Assembly (NCBI GenBank): GCA_029204225.1
Contig: MU832572.1
Location: 1 to 64,000, forward strand
Direction of reading: 5' to 3'
Source of the DNA: Diphasiastrum complanatum
Taxonomy: Eukaryota; Streptophyta; Lycopodiopsida; Lycopodiales; Lycopodiaceae
Length of the DNA: 64,000 bases
Within the stretch, counting starts at the first letter, position 1. Each line of letters starts with the position of its first letter. The notes under the pieces are model-generated. The model worked only from the letters and a program-made list of their open reading frames with translations, did no database searches and was not told the DNA's origin. Made by a program: the position numbers and the translations under genes. This document shows positions 1-11,038 of the stretch, in pieces.

Positions 1-222
1 CCTACAGAGGCACATTGGAAATCGGCCAAGCTGATGCTGAGGTATGTAAAAGAAACTTCTACATATGGCATTGGATACACGGATGATGGGAACCTTCAAT
101 TGGAAGGTTATTCTGATGTTGATTGGGCAGGAGACCAAGATGGTCGTAGGTTGACAACAACTTATTCATTTCACTTGGGTTCTAGAGCAGTTTCTTGGTG
201 TAGCAAACACCTCAACAGTTTC
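1..222 (+). pseudogene. Copia retrotransposon RNase H fragment
   Basis: Open from the window edge in frame 1. It reads like the end of a Copia polyprotein: a YSDVDWAGD motif (the RNase H Asp-containing strand), then TTYSFHLGS and AVSWCSKH, which correspond to the usual ST-GY-F-LG and SW-SK-Q blocks. The catalytic motif is intact, but the frame is lost just after CSKH, where the following STVSI-like block is one frame over. Protease, integrase and RT would lie to the left of the window. Decayed tail of a Ty1/Copia element. Confidence 0.85.
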
Positions 223-640
223 TATTTATGTAAGGGAGGATTCACACCCTCAAGGAGGCCCACACCCTCCTCTTTCAATCAATTAAGCATTTGGAGAGGC
301 TAACTTTGGTTTCTTGTGGTGCTTACGCTTCCCTTGTATTGTTGATGCTTCCATAGCTAGTTTTCTTCAAGCTTTCATCAGTTGTGTCTGTTATTGAGGT
401 TAAGATACTTCATAGATAGACTTGTATGCTCATTAGAGAGAAACTAGTAATGAGATGAATGTTGCACAAAGGGCAAAGGTATGCTCACACGGACATTAAG
501 GGAGAACAAGATGTGTGAGCTCTAGGAGATTGGTTGGTCCACATTCATCAATACTTCAACCTTATACACACTCCCCACAAATAGAATTGGTGGATGTTGT
601 CCCTACATAATTTGAAGCTTGAAGGGTGGGTGTTCAACAA
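223..640 (+). other. Copia 3' flank with possible PPT and LTR start
   Basis: No further pol homology is readable. A purine-rich stretch (GAAGGGTGGG, 621-630) directly before TGTTCAACAA (631) has the form of a polypurine tract followed by the TG start of a 3' LTR. No second LTR copy is in the window to confirm it, and gag-like coding sequence begins within about 50 bp, so any LTR is truncated. Confidence 0.3.
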
Positions 641-649
641 ACCGGTCTC

Positions 650-1060
650 AAGTCACAAAAATTTTGAGATAGGGATCGTTTCGAAGAGGCTTTAAGAAGA
701 GAGTTCCTAGTACCTACTAAAAGAATCTTGTCAAACATTGAGCTCAGAATCATTTCATCTAAAACAAAAAAGAATTTCAGACAATACATGGATAGATTCA
801 GGCAAATGGACAAGATCATCTCAGACATGTTTGAGGCTCAAAAGCTATACTCAATCCCAAGCAAGTGCAACTTCTTCTACGACAAATGAACAAACGATTT
901 GTTTCAATTCTAACACAACGCAAAGCCTCATCAAAACAAGCTCCTAGAAAAACCAACTCCAATGGGGGAACCATGAGTCTTTACATCTTTTAGTTGTGGG
1001 AAGCTCTTTACAATGCTTTGATTGTTATCAGTTGGGTCACTTATGGCTGTCATGTTCGCA
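650..1060 (+). pseudogene. retrotransposon gag remnant with CCHC zinc knuckle
   Basis: Codons from about 680 to 889 encode a charged helical segment typical of retrotransposon gag (FEEALRREF near the start, then NFRQYMDRFRQMDK). After a stop at 887 and a frame change, 1014-1055 encodes CFDCYQLGHLWLSC, a perfect C-x2-C-x4-H-x4-C knuckle. Order capsid-like segment then knuckle fits Gypsy or Copia gag; clade cannot be assigned. Broken by at least one stop and one frameshift. Confidence 0.55.
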
Positions 1061-3680
1061 GCCACCTAGCTAGCAAGTCTTGGCAGCAACAAAGCCCTCG
1101 ACACAAAGTAAGCAGCAGCTCAAACCTCGAATGATGAGAATGATAGTCCAGGGGGAAATCTTACAAGAGAAGATGGTGTTGCTCACAATCACATTGACAA
1201 CTGGCTCTAAGCTGATTCATCTTCAAGGCACACTAAAAGGGCTAAGTGTCCACTTTTTATCAAGTTGGAAGTTTCACATAGGAAAACCCGTAGCCCATTG
1301 TGGAAACTGCAAAAGAAACATTCCAGACTTGCAAGCTGGCACTTGATGTTCACACTACCCTGGGCTGCAGGCATTTGGAAGAACCAGCTAGTTTTCACAT
1401 TTTTATCAATGTCAACGTTCAAAGCAATTTTGGAGTTAAGCTACCTCAATGAGCATGTCATTGGCTTTCTCATGATAGGGGTCAACCTGGAGATGCTCTA
1501 TAATGGAAAGTCATGTGTTGTTCAAGCCTTTCCAAGGGAACAACTGAGCCAAATTGTTACTTCATAACCTGAGCCTACACTAGTGAAAGACATTGCAATG
1601 CTGATTTTTGGACAGCAAGGAAGAAAATTCTATTGCTGATTCTTTCCAACATGAATTCGCAAGAAATCAAGTTCATCCATTTATCTTCTCCTTATCCCAA
1701 GAATTTGAAGCCTTCTCTAGTAAGCTTCGACCATATTTCCTTTCTTATATTGCATAGCTGATGAAATGGCAAGCCATATTGAGGTTTAGCTCGATTGGCA
1801 AGGCAAGTTGTCAACATTCCTGTATCTCTGAAATTCCTTCAATGGAATAAGATTCCCATCTAGGGGTGGAGGAGGGCCTCCATCTTAGCCCCTCTATTTG
1901 TCTTTGTGCATGCTATCTTCTCACAAGAAGTATTTCATATCTCTCTACTGCTAGCTAATATAGATTGTCTTTGAAATAAAAGTGGTTATTGTTCCTCCGA
2001 GTTTTCTAAGTCCATCTTAGTGACTTTAAAGCCTGAGGTTCTAGAATAAGCCTCAGGACAAAAGTTGCATCATGTGAATCTCATTGTTCCCAGCCGGACA
2101 ATCCTATGATGATGCTTCGCTTGTGACTATTTCTTAAAGCTTGTTATCTCTTGATTCATTTCTATATACGATAGAGCTTTTATGATAAATAGGAGAATTT
2201 AGTTCTTTCACAACATTATTTAGAGCTCAGATCTATCAAAGGAAATGCTCAAAAGGCCCTAAATGGCTAAAGAAATACAACATTCGACTATAATCAAGAC
2301 GGTTGGCATGTTGGTAGCTCTAAGTAAAAAAAACATTTAGAGATTGATTCAATTGAAACAAAGCATTATATTTGTTAGGTACTACGAAATATGTAGACTC
2401 GGTAACAAAAACCAAGCAAATTTGTTGAAAATAGCCTAGCATGTGATCAAACACATAATGATGCAAGAAAGGGGCTAAAATTCAAAAATTACCACAAAAC
2501 ACCGCAAAATAAACGATAATCAAGGAAATATCACCCACAATACCCCCCTAGCACACAAAAAACACAGTCACACAAACACGAGACCTAAAAAATGGTAGCA
2601 TGTTTCAAAATTGTGAGTCATAAATTCACTCAGTAAAAGTAAAAACACATTTCAAAAGTTCATTCCAAATCATTTTTGTCTTGAATTTTGAAAATTTTGA
2701 ACTACTTTCCTAGTCTAAACACCCATGATGTGAATATAACATGAATAAACTGAGGCTACCCCTTTCTAGCTTGGTGTAGCAACACCTTATTTCCTTAGCT
2801 CAAAACAATTCCCGAGTCTAGACTTATTTCTATTTATTTGGTGTGATTGTTGTTCATAGTAGTATTCTAAGTATCTCTAGAAAAAAACAAAAAAACTTGA
2901 TCATCCCAGCTAGAAGCTCCACATCAGGATCCTACAGTTAGATGTTCCCAAGCCGTAGCATTTTTGCCACAAAATCGCATTGAATGCACTAATGACTTAT
3001 CTCCTACCGTAACTACAAACTAACTCAATTTTGTTAACCTCATGCTTTTAATCTGTTTTTGAAAAAATCTTCAATTCATTAGGTACTATGTGAACATAGT
3101 GATGTCATGTCTAAGATAATAGCCGACATAAAAAAGGAGACATGCAATCTTTAACCCTATGGAGTCCAACAAGTCATAGACTATCAACTTCATCATGCAT
3201 AGTGTGGACAGAATGCTATGACATCCCTACTCACTTTGTCAGTGCCCAAGAGTAGGTGCAGGTCAAGCATATCCCAGAAAAACCTTAGCTGCTTCCATAA
3301 ATTTGTATGATAGAAAATTGAAATCGGTGAGATCCTTACTTTTTTTTTTAAAATGCTAAATTTTCTATAGATCTTCCTCATTGTCAAATAGGAAGACAAA
3401 ACTGTGAATCTAGGTTTTTCCATGACCTCTGTCTCTATTTCTATTACCATCAGTTCGTGTTCTCAAATGCATAATTGTTCTTTCAACAGGTACATGACTC
3501 GTGCACGGTCCTAATTCAAGAAATTATGAGTTCAAAACAGTATGATGCAAAATTGGTTATCTGATGCAGATATCGTACACGGCGGATTAACCTTACCGTT
3601 GTAACGCAGGACCTAGAATGATCGATCGATCGCTAAGAAACCATCTGGTAATCTCAACCTAGAGTTCTTTCGCTCAATTG
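1061..3680. other. no recognisable gene
   Basis: Short open stretches at 1080-1567 may continue the gag-pol remnant, but no protease, RT or integrase motif can be read. The rest is A+T-rich with frequent stops in all frames. No RNA gene, terminal repeats or array seen. Confidence 0.5.
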
Positions 3681-3684
3681 CATC

Positions 3685-4281
3685 TTATTCAGATTGTGCA
3701 GTTGCTGTGCCCTCAGAAACAACTCCCTCGTCATTATTCGTGGAGTTGTCCGATTCCACAGCCACAACGGTTTGCTCATTTTTGTGATCAGCCTCTTTTT
3801 CCATGATTGCTTTTTCTGCCTCTATAACCACTCCATAGTACTCAGCATTGGCCTCCATACAGGTCTTGAGAAGCTGCGTGACAGGCCAGCATTTTGTAAC
3901 AATGTCGCCTCCTTCTTCTTTCTCTCCTTGCTCCACGCATTTCTCCCACCGCGCAAAGGTGTCTCCGCATGGCCCTGCTTTCATGAACACACAGAATCCG
4001 CACTCTTCCTCCTCCTCCTGCTCCTCTTCCCCCGCGGCTGCAGGCAAAGAAGAAGGGGAGGCAGCGCTTGCATCGGCGTCCCTCGATTGGGCGCCATGCG
4101 AAGAAGACTCCTGGGCCGCTGCCTCTGAAGGCTGATGGTGGGATGCAGCAGTCGCTGCGTCTGAATAATCCGATGGCGATGGCGATGGGGCGGACATATC
4201 TGCTTCTGCTGCTGCTGCAGCCGCCGCTGCGCTGGATGATGATGACGAGAAGAGTGAGTAATTTGAGCAGCAATTGGACAA
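3685..4281 (-). CDS. GCK-domain protein with Mia40-like cysteine pattern
   Basis: Single-exon frame of 198 aa. Residues 1-93 are low complexity: Ser, an Ala run, Pro/Ser, then an acidic Glu stretch. A compact domain starts with CGFCVFMKAGPCG (Cys94, 97, 105), continues RWEKC (115), and ends with Cys131 and Cys141. This is the GCK signature of plant proteins. Cys105/115 and Cys131/141 are two C-x9-C pairs preceded by C-x2-C, reminiscent of twin-CX9C proteins such as Mia40. The C-terminus is acidic and Gln/Thr-rich. Start: the ATG at 4281 opens the frame, but a TATA-like box at 4302-4311 would place transcription start close to it, so Met29 (4197) is a credible alternative. Molecular role is not established; mitochondrial intermembrane-space or redox-linked function is inference from cysteine spacing. 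Overlapping frames on both strands here are GC-rich shadows. Confidence 0.85.
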   Translation of the reverse strand: MSNCCSNYSLFSSSSSSAAAAAAAAEADMSAPSPSPSDYSDAATAASHHQPSEAAAQESSSHGAQSRDADASAASPSSLPAAAGEEEQEEEEECGFCVFMKAGPCGDTFARWEKCVEQGEKEEGGDIVTKCWPVTQLLKTCMEANAEYYGVVIEAEKAIMEKEADHKNEQTVVAVESDNSTNNDEGVVSEGTATAQSE

Positions 4282-4301
4282 AGAGGAATACAGACGCGCC
4301 C

Positions 4302-4311
4302 CCTATTTATG
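4302..4311 (-). promoter_or_regulatory. TATA-like box of the GCK gene
   Basis: Minus-strand CATAAATAGG lies 21-30 bp upstream of the first ATG of the GCK frame. Spacing to that ATG is short for a normal leader, which argues either for a very short 5' UTR or for initiation at the second Met. Confidence 0.45.
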
Positions 4312-4366
4312 ATGACGGGCCACATGTGCAGGATGCATTTGTCGCTGGTGCTTTGCCAAAAACCTA

Positions 4367-4612
4367 TAAGAGCCTCTTCACATGAAGCATCAATGGGCCT
4401 TGTGCCCCTTCTTGTTCTCGATGTCAAGAATGAGCTCTCATGGTGATAAAACTGCCTTCAAATGTCTCCCATTCATGCTCCCATTTTTTCCACGATCTGT
4501 GGCCGGGTTTCTCACCCCCAGTTTTCAGGCTCCACGGGTCCCAGCCTCTCGGAGACTCTAGAGAGACAGACTCTACGTCATGCACGGGGTCGGGCATGTG
4601 AATAGGCCCTAA
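4367..4612. mobile_element. Tourist-like (PIF/Harbinger-type) MITE
   Basis: A 240-bp non-coding segment is bounded by terminal inverted repeats: GAGCCTCTTCACATG at 4370-4384 and its near-perfect complement at 4595-4609 (GGGCCTATTCACATG read inwards, 2 mismatches). Both ends are flanked by TAA (4367-4369 and 4610-4612), the 3-bp target duplication of PIF/Harbinger elements. It sits about 55 bp upstream of the GCK TATA-like box. Internal sequence CTCTACGTCATGCACGGG is shared in form with the MITE near 53.4 kb. Confidence 0.7.
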
Positions 4613-4614
4613 TC

Positions 4615-5170
4615 CCTTGAAAAAAGCCTACCAAATTTTTAATTCAGCTATTATTAACTTTTTTGTAGGTTCTCATAACCTACACGGATCTACCTGCTTT
4701 ACTACACATAAATTTCTTGCATTTGAAAACAATAAACAAAAAATTTCACGCATTTCAAAAACCTTGTCGGTTTTTTAAAAGTCAACTAAAAAGTAAGTTT
4801 TTTATGAAGTCATTTTTTTAACAAAGATGCTAGTTCCATTCCTATACCTTGCTGGCCTTTTTCCTTGTTCAGCACTGAGTTCAATCGTGCAAGCACTCTG
4901 GTGGAATAATTGATCTCGCGAAATTGGTTGAGAAAGAGTTTGAATCAATTAAAATCCTAATGAAAAAGGACTCAATGCCTTATCAAGCTTTGTATAAAAA
5001 TTTGAGCCTTCTTGAAAGAATTCTTTTTGAGCCTTCTCCTTATAGAAGCAGTAGGCTTTTGACCCATGAGTTGCTAAAAATTCTACAAAAAAAATTTAAT
5101 AGGTTTTGTGTTAGGTTGAAAAAAAGTTTTTTTGCAATCATTGGTCAAAATCAGAATCGTTTGTGTCCTC
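4615..5170 (+). repeat. dispersed repeat, copy 1
   Basis: Resembles 27865-28390 in the same orientation. Matching blocks include the start (TTGAAAAA, then a poly-T-containing AATTTTTAATTCA and TTTGTAGGTT) and a later block, 5000-5150, with GAGCC-TTCTTGA-, ATA--AGC-TAGGCTTT and -CCCATGA. Divergence is high and no coding domain is visible. Origin unknown; could be a decayed LTR or non-autonomous element. Confidence 0.5.
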
Positions 5171-5669
5171 TTGTGCTCTTGGAGCAGTATTAGCTCACCA
5201 GGACTCTCATAGTCGTGGGCCACATGTTGGAGGCTGCCTCTGAGGCCAAAGTCGCTTACTGGCATGGAGGGTGGGTAACACTCGCACCAGTGTCTACGAA
5301 GATCCACACTAAACCGTGCTAGAAGCGACAATTATCTTTGAGAGACCGGAACTCTTTGCGTCGAGCTTAATCTCATCCGTGCTAATAAACGACAAGGCTC
5401 TCATGCAGCCTTGATGGAAGTATGACCTACCTTCGACGTCTTGGAAAGGGATTGAATTGGAGGGGCTAGTGCAAAGAATGCGAGGAGGTAGGAGGCAAAC
5501 TCAGGATTTTTGACCTCCTTCTATCTCTAAAGGTTGTGGCTTACTTCTCAAGGCAGCAAGGAATCTAGGGCAAATACACCCTCGTGCCTTTCAAGTTACA
5601 AAACTCAGCATGCTATGTTGATCCAAATTTTGCCCACAAATTTGACGAGTCCATTAGGGCAAGCCAACT
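5171..5669. other. no recognisable gene
   Basis: Moderately G+C-rich spacer with no readable domain. A short open stretch at 5534-5722 runs into the Gypsy RT remnant that follows. Confidence 0.4.
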
Positions 5670-6100
5670 CTTCGAGAAGGAGAAAATTCCCTCAAAAAGC
5701 ACAAAAAAAGAAAAGATTTTGAACTAGGTTTGGCCATTATGATCTTCTACTCAAGGGTGTTGGCTCAATTGGTTATCTTGACATCCAAAGTTTGTTTGAT
5801 CTCAAGTTAGAGCCTCCTCTTAGAAACCAAGAAGCATTATGATCTTCTACCCAAGGGGGTTGGTTGAGTTGGTTAACTTGTCATCCAAAGTTTCATTGGT
5901 CCCAAGTTCGAGCCTCTCCTTGGAAACCAAGAAGCATTATGATTTTCTACTCTTACCATTTCGTTTAACTCTTATACTTGCAACTTTATAGGAGATAATG
6001 AACGACTTATGTCATCCATATTGAAAGAATTTGTTGTTCTATTTTTAGATGATATACTAGTTTATAGTAAGGCACTTGATGAGCATATTAAGCATCTTCT
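5670..6100 (+). pseudogene. Gypsy reverse transcriptase fragment, split by SINE-like inserts
   Basis: Upstream of 5752 the frame gives TRFGHYD, matching the RT block before the MPFGLTNAP motif. After the 200-bp insert it resumes at about 5936 with HYDFLLLPFRLT. At 6029-6095 FVVLFLDDILVYSKALDEH follows, with the catalytic LDD motif intact. One-base shifts and an internal stop separate the blocks, so this is an inactive Ty3/Gypsy RT palm. It lacks the thumb, RNase H and integrase. Confidence 0.8.
5735..5952 (+). mobile_element. two tandem 82-bp tRNA-derived SINE-like inserts
   Basis: The 18-bp sequence CATTATGATYTTCTACTC occurs three times at exact 100-bp spacing (5735, 5835, 5935; few mismatches). 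Between the copies lie two homologous 82-bp bodies. Each has a pol III A-box-like block (TTGGCTCAATTGG; TTGGTTGAGTTGG) and a B-box-like block about 35 bp downstream, best preserved in the second body (GTTCGAGCC, 5906-5914). The 18-bp sequence belongs to the interrupted Gypsy RT frame, so it behaves as a long target-site duplication as expected for SINE retroposition. The bodies are only tRNA-sized, with no tRNA-unrelated body. Confidence 0.65.
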
Positions 6101-6190
6101 CTCTTGGCTTCTCCTTTGATGTTAGTTTTATATTGCACCAAAAGAGATGGATCTTTGCTAGATTGTGTCTATTGGATGAGAGGATTGTCT
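6101..6190 (+). repeat. short dispersed repeat shared with 17285-17365
   Basis: TCTCTTGGCTTCTCCTTTG followed by a T/A-rich gap, GAGATGGATCTTTGCT and GTCTATTGGATG- occurs here and near 17.3 kb in the same orientation. No coding content; probably part of an LTR or other element. Confidence 0.4.
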
Positions 6191-6746
6191 CTTGCACTCA
6201 TGGAAAGGAAGACAATATTGAGATATTCTTCATGGTATATATAGGCTTTCCACTTCTTCTTTGATCTTTGCAAGTTGGATTATAAGAGTTATATAGTCTG
6301 CCAAAGGACAATCCTATTTGGACATTGATGGTTACTCTATGTAACTAACATAACCAAGAGGAGATTACAAATGGTGGACTACATATGTGACATTTTCTCA
6401 TTTTATTTAATGTTACATCATAACCTTATCTTCCAGGGTTTGGCTCGGTTGATTAGTTTTATTAACACGTTGATCGGATATGATGGTACCCAATCCTAAA
6501 ATCAGTCTTAGAGAAGTATCTAGCTCCACCCAGATGATCAACCAGGTCATTCATCCTTGGTAATGGATATTCTTTTTTATGGTTAATTTATTTAATCTGT
6601 TATTCCACACACATGCAAAAATCCCCATCATTTTTATTCTTCAGAAGGACCGATGCACCCACGGAGATTTGTTAGGGCGAATGTGATCCATTTTCAAAAA
6701 GTCTTCATTTTGCCTAGCAACAACATCCCTCTTTCTTTCTAAACCT
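6191..6746. other. no recognisable gene
   Basis: A+T-rich interval between the Gypsy RT fragment and the Copia pol remnant. No LTR end or coding domain could be read. Confidence 0.4.
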
Positions 6747-9450
6747 ATAAGGTTGGCAGCATCAAGGGACAGTCGAATCAAGTGGCAAATGCAGCTGCAG
6801 AAGCTCCACAGCCTACTCAAGATGCCTTCATGACAAACCATCAAGAAGCATCCAACGACAGCTCCTAATTTCTGGATTCCAGAGCCACACAACATATGAA
6901 CAACCATATTGGTTGTTTCGAGTCCTATATGCCTTATAGTACCAAGCAATACGTTCACCTTGGCGACAATAGCACTCAAGCTATCAAAGGTGAAAGTACA
7001 GTAAGATTAAGCTTTGCCAATGATCAATATAAGTTATTTTCAAATGTCCTTCATGAACCAAATCTGTCAACAAATCTGCTCTCCGTTAGCAGGATTACAG
7101 ATCTAGGACATAAAGTAGAATTTGAATCTAATCAATGTAAAGTGGTCGATAGGACAGGCAAGATCCTAGCACTCGAAAAGAGGCAAGGATACTTGTACAG
7201 ATTAAGTCATTGTTGCACTTAGTACTTCTATTCAGATAAATAAAAGTTTACTTTGGCATTATAGACTTGGTCATTTGAATCATGCTTTTGTATAGCAAAT
7301 GTCTAAGCAATCCATTGTTCTTTATCTCGACTATCCTGATAAAAAAGTGGAATTACTTGTCTGTCAAGACTGTCTAGTCGGTAAACAGACCAGGCAACCA
7401 TTTAGATCAAGCCATCAGCATGCTAGAGGATTACTAGATGTTGTACATACAGATATTTGTGGCCCAATGAAAAATTCTTCACTGAAGGATGCAAAATATT
7501 TCGTAACTTTTATTAATGAATTTTCAAGAAGGACTATGGTTTATTTTATTAAGAAGAAATCAAAAGCTTTCAATTGCTTCAGAGTCTTCAAGGATCGTGC
7601 AGAAAAAGAGACTGGTAAACAAATCAAAGCCCTAAGGTCAGATAATGGTAGAGAGTACATATCCACCGAATTCAAGGAGTACTGCTAGAGCCAAGGCATT
7701 GAACAGCAGTTTATCACTCCTTATTCACCTCAGTCTAATGGATTAGAATCATACCCTGGTTGAGTCAGCCAAATGTATGTTGGCACAATTATCTCTACCA
7801 AAGGACTTCTGGGCTGAAGTTGTCTCCACTCCAGCTTATATCCAGAACAGATGTTCTACCAAGGCCCTCTCACGCAAAACACCCCATGAGGTGTGGACAG
7901 GCTCAAAGCCTCCATTGAAGAACCTACGAGTATTCGGATGCATCGCCTACGCACAGATTCCAAAAGAGACAAGGAAGAAATTTGACTTCCAAGCTCTCAA
8001 GACAATCCTCATTGGATACACTTCATCTGACAACACCTACAAGCTATACGACCCCGATACCCAGTAGAACTTATTCAGCCGGGATACAATATTTATCGAG
8101 GATCAAAGGCAAAGGCATCGTTCCAAGTGAACATTCAACGCCTTCCATTGAAATGACTATTCGAGCCACTTGCTCAAGCATGCCTATAGTTGCACGATAG
8201 CGAGCACGACAGTGAGTCAGACAAAGATGTTGCTGTCACTCAACAACTACAAATCCAAGAACTGAATTATCAGCCGACGCTTCCTCCAAGAAGATCAAGT
8301 CGAGTGCACATACAAGCCACAAGGTACACTCCTGAGTCTGCTTGTCTTTTAATACATGAACCAACATCAGTCGATGAGGCACTTAGCCAACCAGACTCCG
8401 ATCTCTGGAAAGAAGCAATGGACAGAGAGTATTCATCTCTGATCAAGAACCAGACATGGTCAGTAGTCAAAGCTTCTGCTGGCTACAATCTCATCGATTG
8501 CAAGTCAATACAATGCCAATGGAGCAATTGATCAAAGCAAGGCAAGACTAGTAGCACGAGGATTCACTCAGATCTCCAACATTGACTACAATGAAACTTG
8601 CAGCCCAGTAGTCAAGCACTCATCGATCTGAGCCCTCCTATCGTATGTTGTAGCAGCCGACTTGGAAGTACATCAACTCGATGTACAGACAGCTTATCTG
8701 AATGCAGTCATTGAAGAAGACATCTACATGCTACATCCAGAAGGATACGTTCATGAAGGTATGAAGCATCAAGTTTGCAAACTCCACAAGGCACTCTATG
8801 GCTTGAAGCAATCAGCCAGAGCTTGGTTCCAGAGGATCAACACATTTCTCATCCGATAAGGTTTTCAACCAAGCGTGGCTGACGGTAACATCTACTTCAA
8901 ATCAATGCAGCAATCCTTTATAATTATCACCTTGTATGTAGATGATACATTGTTTTTTAGCAATTGTACCAATCTCATGAAGGATGCTAAACAGATGTTG
9001 TCTTATGAGTTCGACGTGACCAACGATCTGGACGAAGCTCACTTCTATCTAGGCATTCAAATCCACAGAGATAGAGCGAGACAGTATTACTCACCAAAGG
9101 TATCTTCACAATGTTCTTATTAAATATAATCTGATTAATTGCAAGTTAGCTCACTCGGCCAATTCATGGCCAATCCTGACATTACCCATTGGAAGGCTCT
9201 TATAAGAGTCATGAGATACATTCGAGCTAAAATGGACTAGTGCATCTGCTATGGAGAAGTCAACAATGACAATCTTCATCAGCTCAATGGATTTTCCGAT
9301 GTAAGCTGGGGAGGAGATGTAGATAATCGTAAATCCACATCCGGATTTACATTCTTCTTCAAAGACGATCCTATATCACGGAGCAGTCGTAAGCAAACTT
9401 CTATTGCTCTGTTACGAATTTGTGAACATTTTCTTTGTTGGTAATTAAGT
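6747..9450 (+). pseudogene. Copia gag-pol pseudogene (PR, INT, RT, RNase H)
   Basis: Domains are in Copia order. Protease at 6869 reads FLDSRATQHM, where the catalytic D-S/T-G-A is changed to D-S-R-A. Gag-pre-integrase runs to 7220. The integrase zinc region has HLNHAF and CQDCLVGKQTRQPF. The integrase core has VHTDICGPM, then RSDNGREY (7640-7660). The RT begins at about 8360 (EALSQPDSDLWKEAMDREYSSL) and continues VHQLDVQTAYLNAVIEEDIYM, KALYGLKQSARAW, and LYVDDTLFF (8935) with the catalytic DD. RNase H remnants follow to about 9450 (GFSDVSWGGDVDNRKS). Stops and frameshifts at about 7220, 7688, 7745, 8067, 8530, 8860 and 9120 abolish function. No flanking LTRs identified. Confidence 0.9.
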
Positions 9451-9937
9451 GCCAGTTTATTGGCACTATTATTGCATGAGGTTGGAAATGGCAAATTGCT
9501 TTTGGTGGAGTTTATGGATAAAGCTTCCATAATTGTCCATGATATGGCATGCTCTTATTATCACCATCCTTGAGTGGCCTAATTGCCTTATACATATGTG
9601 GATTCCATTTAATAACTTGGCAACATTTGACCGTTTGGATGTTGGTGCACTACTAGTGCCACCTTGTAATAGATTTTGGCCACCTTTAATGGATCTCAAT
9701 GCCAGTGTTTTTTTTGTAGCTTATTGGGGCAAATCAATTTGACTAACCAATTGGTCCCAAAGCAACTCTATGGTGGAGAGAAAAGCGAGGACATGTGCAT
9801 TGGTGGCTATCTCTTGTACTATTGGATCATGGATGTTTGTATTTTTTCTTTTGTGGAATGCCTTCAATGCTCTATGGATATCCCAGCTATTGGTGATTAT
9901 AATATGGGACCAATTTAGATGCTTCAGCTTGCCCTTT
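9451..9937. other. unassigned sequence
   Basis: Several short frames on both strands overlap here, none with a recognisable motif. Likely non-coding spacer downstream of the Copia remnant. Confidence 0.35.
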
Positions 9938-10504
9938 GCCATTGAGTGTGATAGATGTTGTACATGCAATGGGTGATACATGTTGCTGATGTGCAATTTT
10001 GTTGGTGTATGGAACTATTTAAGCATGGCATGCATGTCTTCTTTTAGGATGTGTCGCCTCCATTTTGCTACTTGTCATTTGAGTTGCAATAGCATCACTG
10101 ATTCCTAGCATTTTTCAAATCGTTCATCATGTTCATTCAATGTCACGAATGCTAAATTAGTTAAAAGTGTGTAGGCATTGTTATTCTAGGTAGCTGTCAT
10201 CTAGATCCGTTGTTCGTAGGCATATCCCCCTCGAGTGCCACTGAGTGCGATAGATGTTGTCCACGCAATGGGTGATACATGTTGCTGATGTACAATTTTG
10301 TTGGCATATGGAACTATTTTAGCATGGCACATGTGTCTCCATGTTGCTAGTTGTCATTTGAGTTGCAATAGCATCTCTGATTCCTAGCATTTTTCATATC
10401 GTTCTTCATGTTCATTCAGTGTCATGAATGCTAAATTAGTTAAAAGTGTGTAAGCATTGTTATTCTAGGTAGTTGTCATCTAGATCCATTGTTGGTAGGC
10501 ATAT

Positions 10505-10508
<4 letters not shown>
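9938..10508 (+). repeat. direct tandem duplication, about 270-300 bp unit
   Basis: Unit 1 (9938-10236) and unit 2 (10237-10508) share near-identical sequence from GCCAYTGAGTGYGATAGATG through GTAGGCATATC. Unit 1 carries about 25 extra bases around 10040-10065. No coding content. Unit 2 ends exactly where the (CT)n tract begins. Confidence 0.85.

Positions 10509-10598
<90 letters not shown>
10509..10598 (+). repeat. (CT)n microsatellite, about 45 repeats
   Basis: Uninterrupted CT dinucleotides directly abutting the end of the second tandem unit. The Leu-Ser frames predicted across it are artefacts. Confidence 0.95.
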
Positions 10599-10602
<4 letters not shown>

Positions 10603-11038
10603 CCATCTCCATGCAACTCTCACTTCTTTCTAGCTTCCTTTGTGGCTATATCTACCTTTTTTGTGCATGACACTTTCTTTCATCACTTTTAGCTATTCTA
10701 AGCTTGTTTCTCAAGATTTCGTTGCTGCTATCCTTTTGCAATAGATCCTCAACAGTTTGAGTTTTGAAAATTTGATTTTTTTTTTTAACTCAAATTTTTT
10801 GGACTCTGTAGAATCCGTACAGTGCCTATGGATCCGTACTATACTGCAAGTATAATTTGACGATTGCATAGTGCTCTGTCTTACCTTCGATCTGAATCAA
10901 TTTTTTGGTCAATCGGACTTCATATGACAAAGTTACGCTCATTTCCGTAAAATTGCTTGATTAGGGTTTTGCTTACTCTCTCATCTATCTCTTGCAAATC
11001 ATCCTACGGCTTCGCTTCGCCTTCCTCCGGGCTTTGTC

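Noticed and set aside
1757-1775. Hammerhead ribozyme core (CTGATGAAATGGC)
   Set aside because: No matching GAAAC strand or stems nearby. I also saw no hammerhead core in the Penelope region.
3694-4427. Other frames overlapping the GCK gene on both strands
   Set aside because: Shadows of the GC-rich low-complexity coding region; only the 3685-4281 minus frame has a recognised domain.
5753-5934. Functional tRNA genes
   Set aside because: A- and B-box-like blocks are present, but the acceptor and anticodon stems do not pair convincingly and the target duplications indicate retroposition.
9469-9996. Minus-strand gene at 9.5-10 kb
   Set aside because: Two overlapping short frames without motifs, one reaching into the tandem duplication.
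10473-10692. Leu-Ser repeat proteins, also at 19974-20195, 25263-25484, 25622-25822, 26639-26972
   Set aside because: These frames are translations of (CT)n/(GA)n tracts within LTRs or spacer, not genes.
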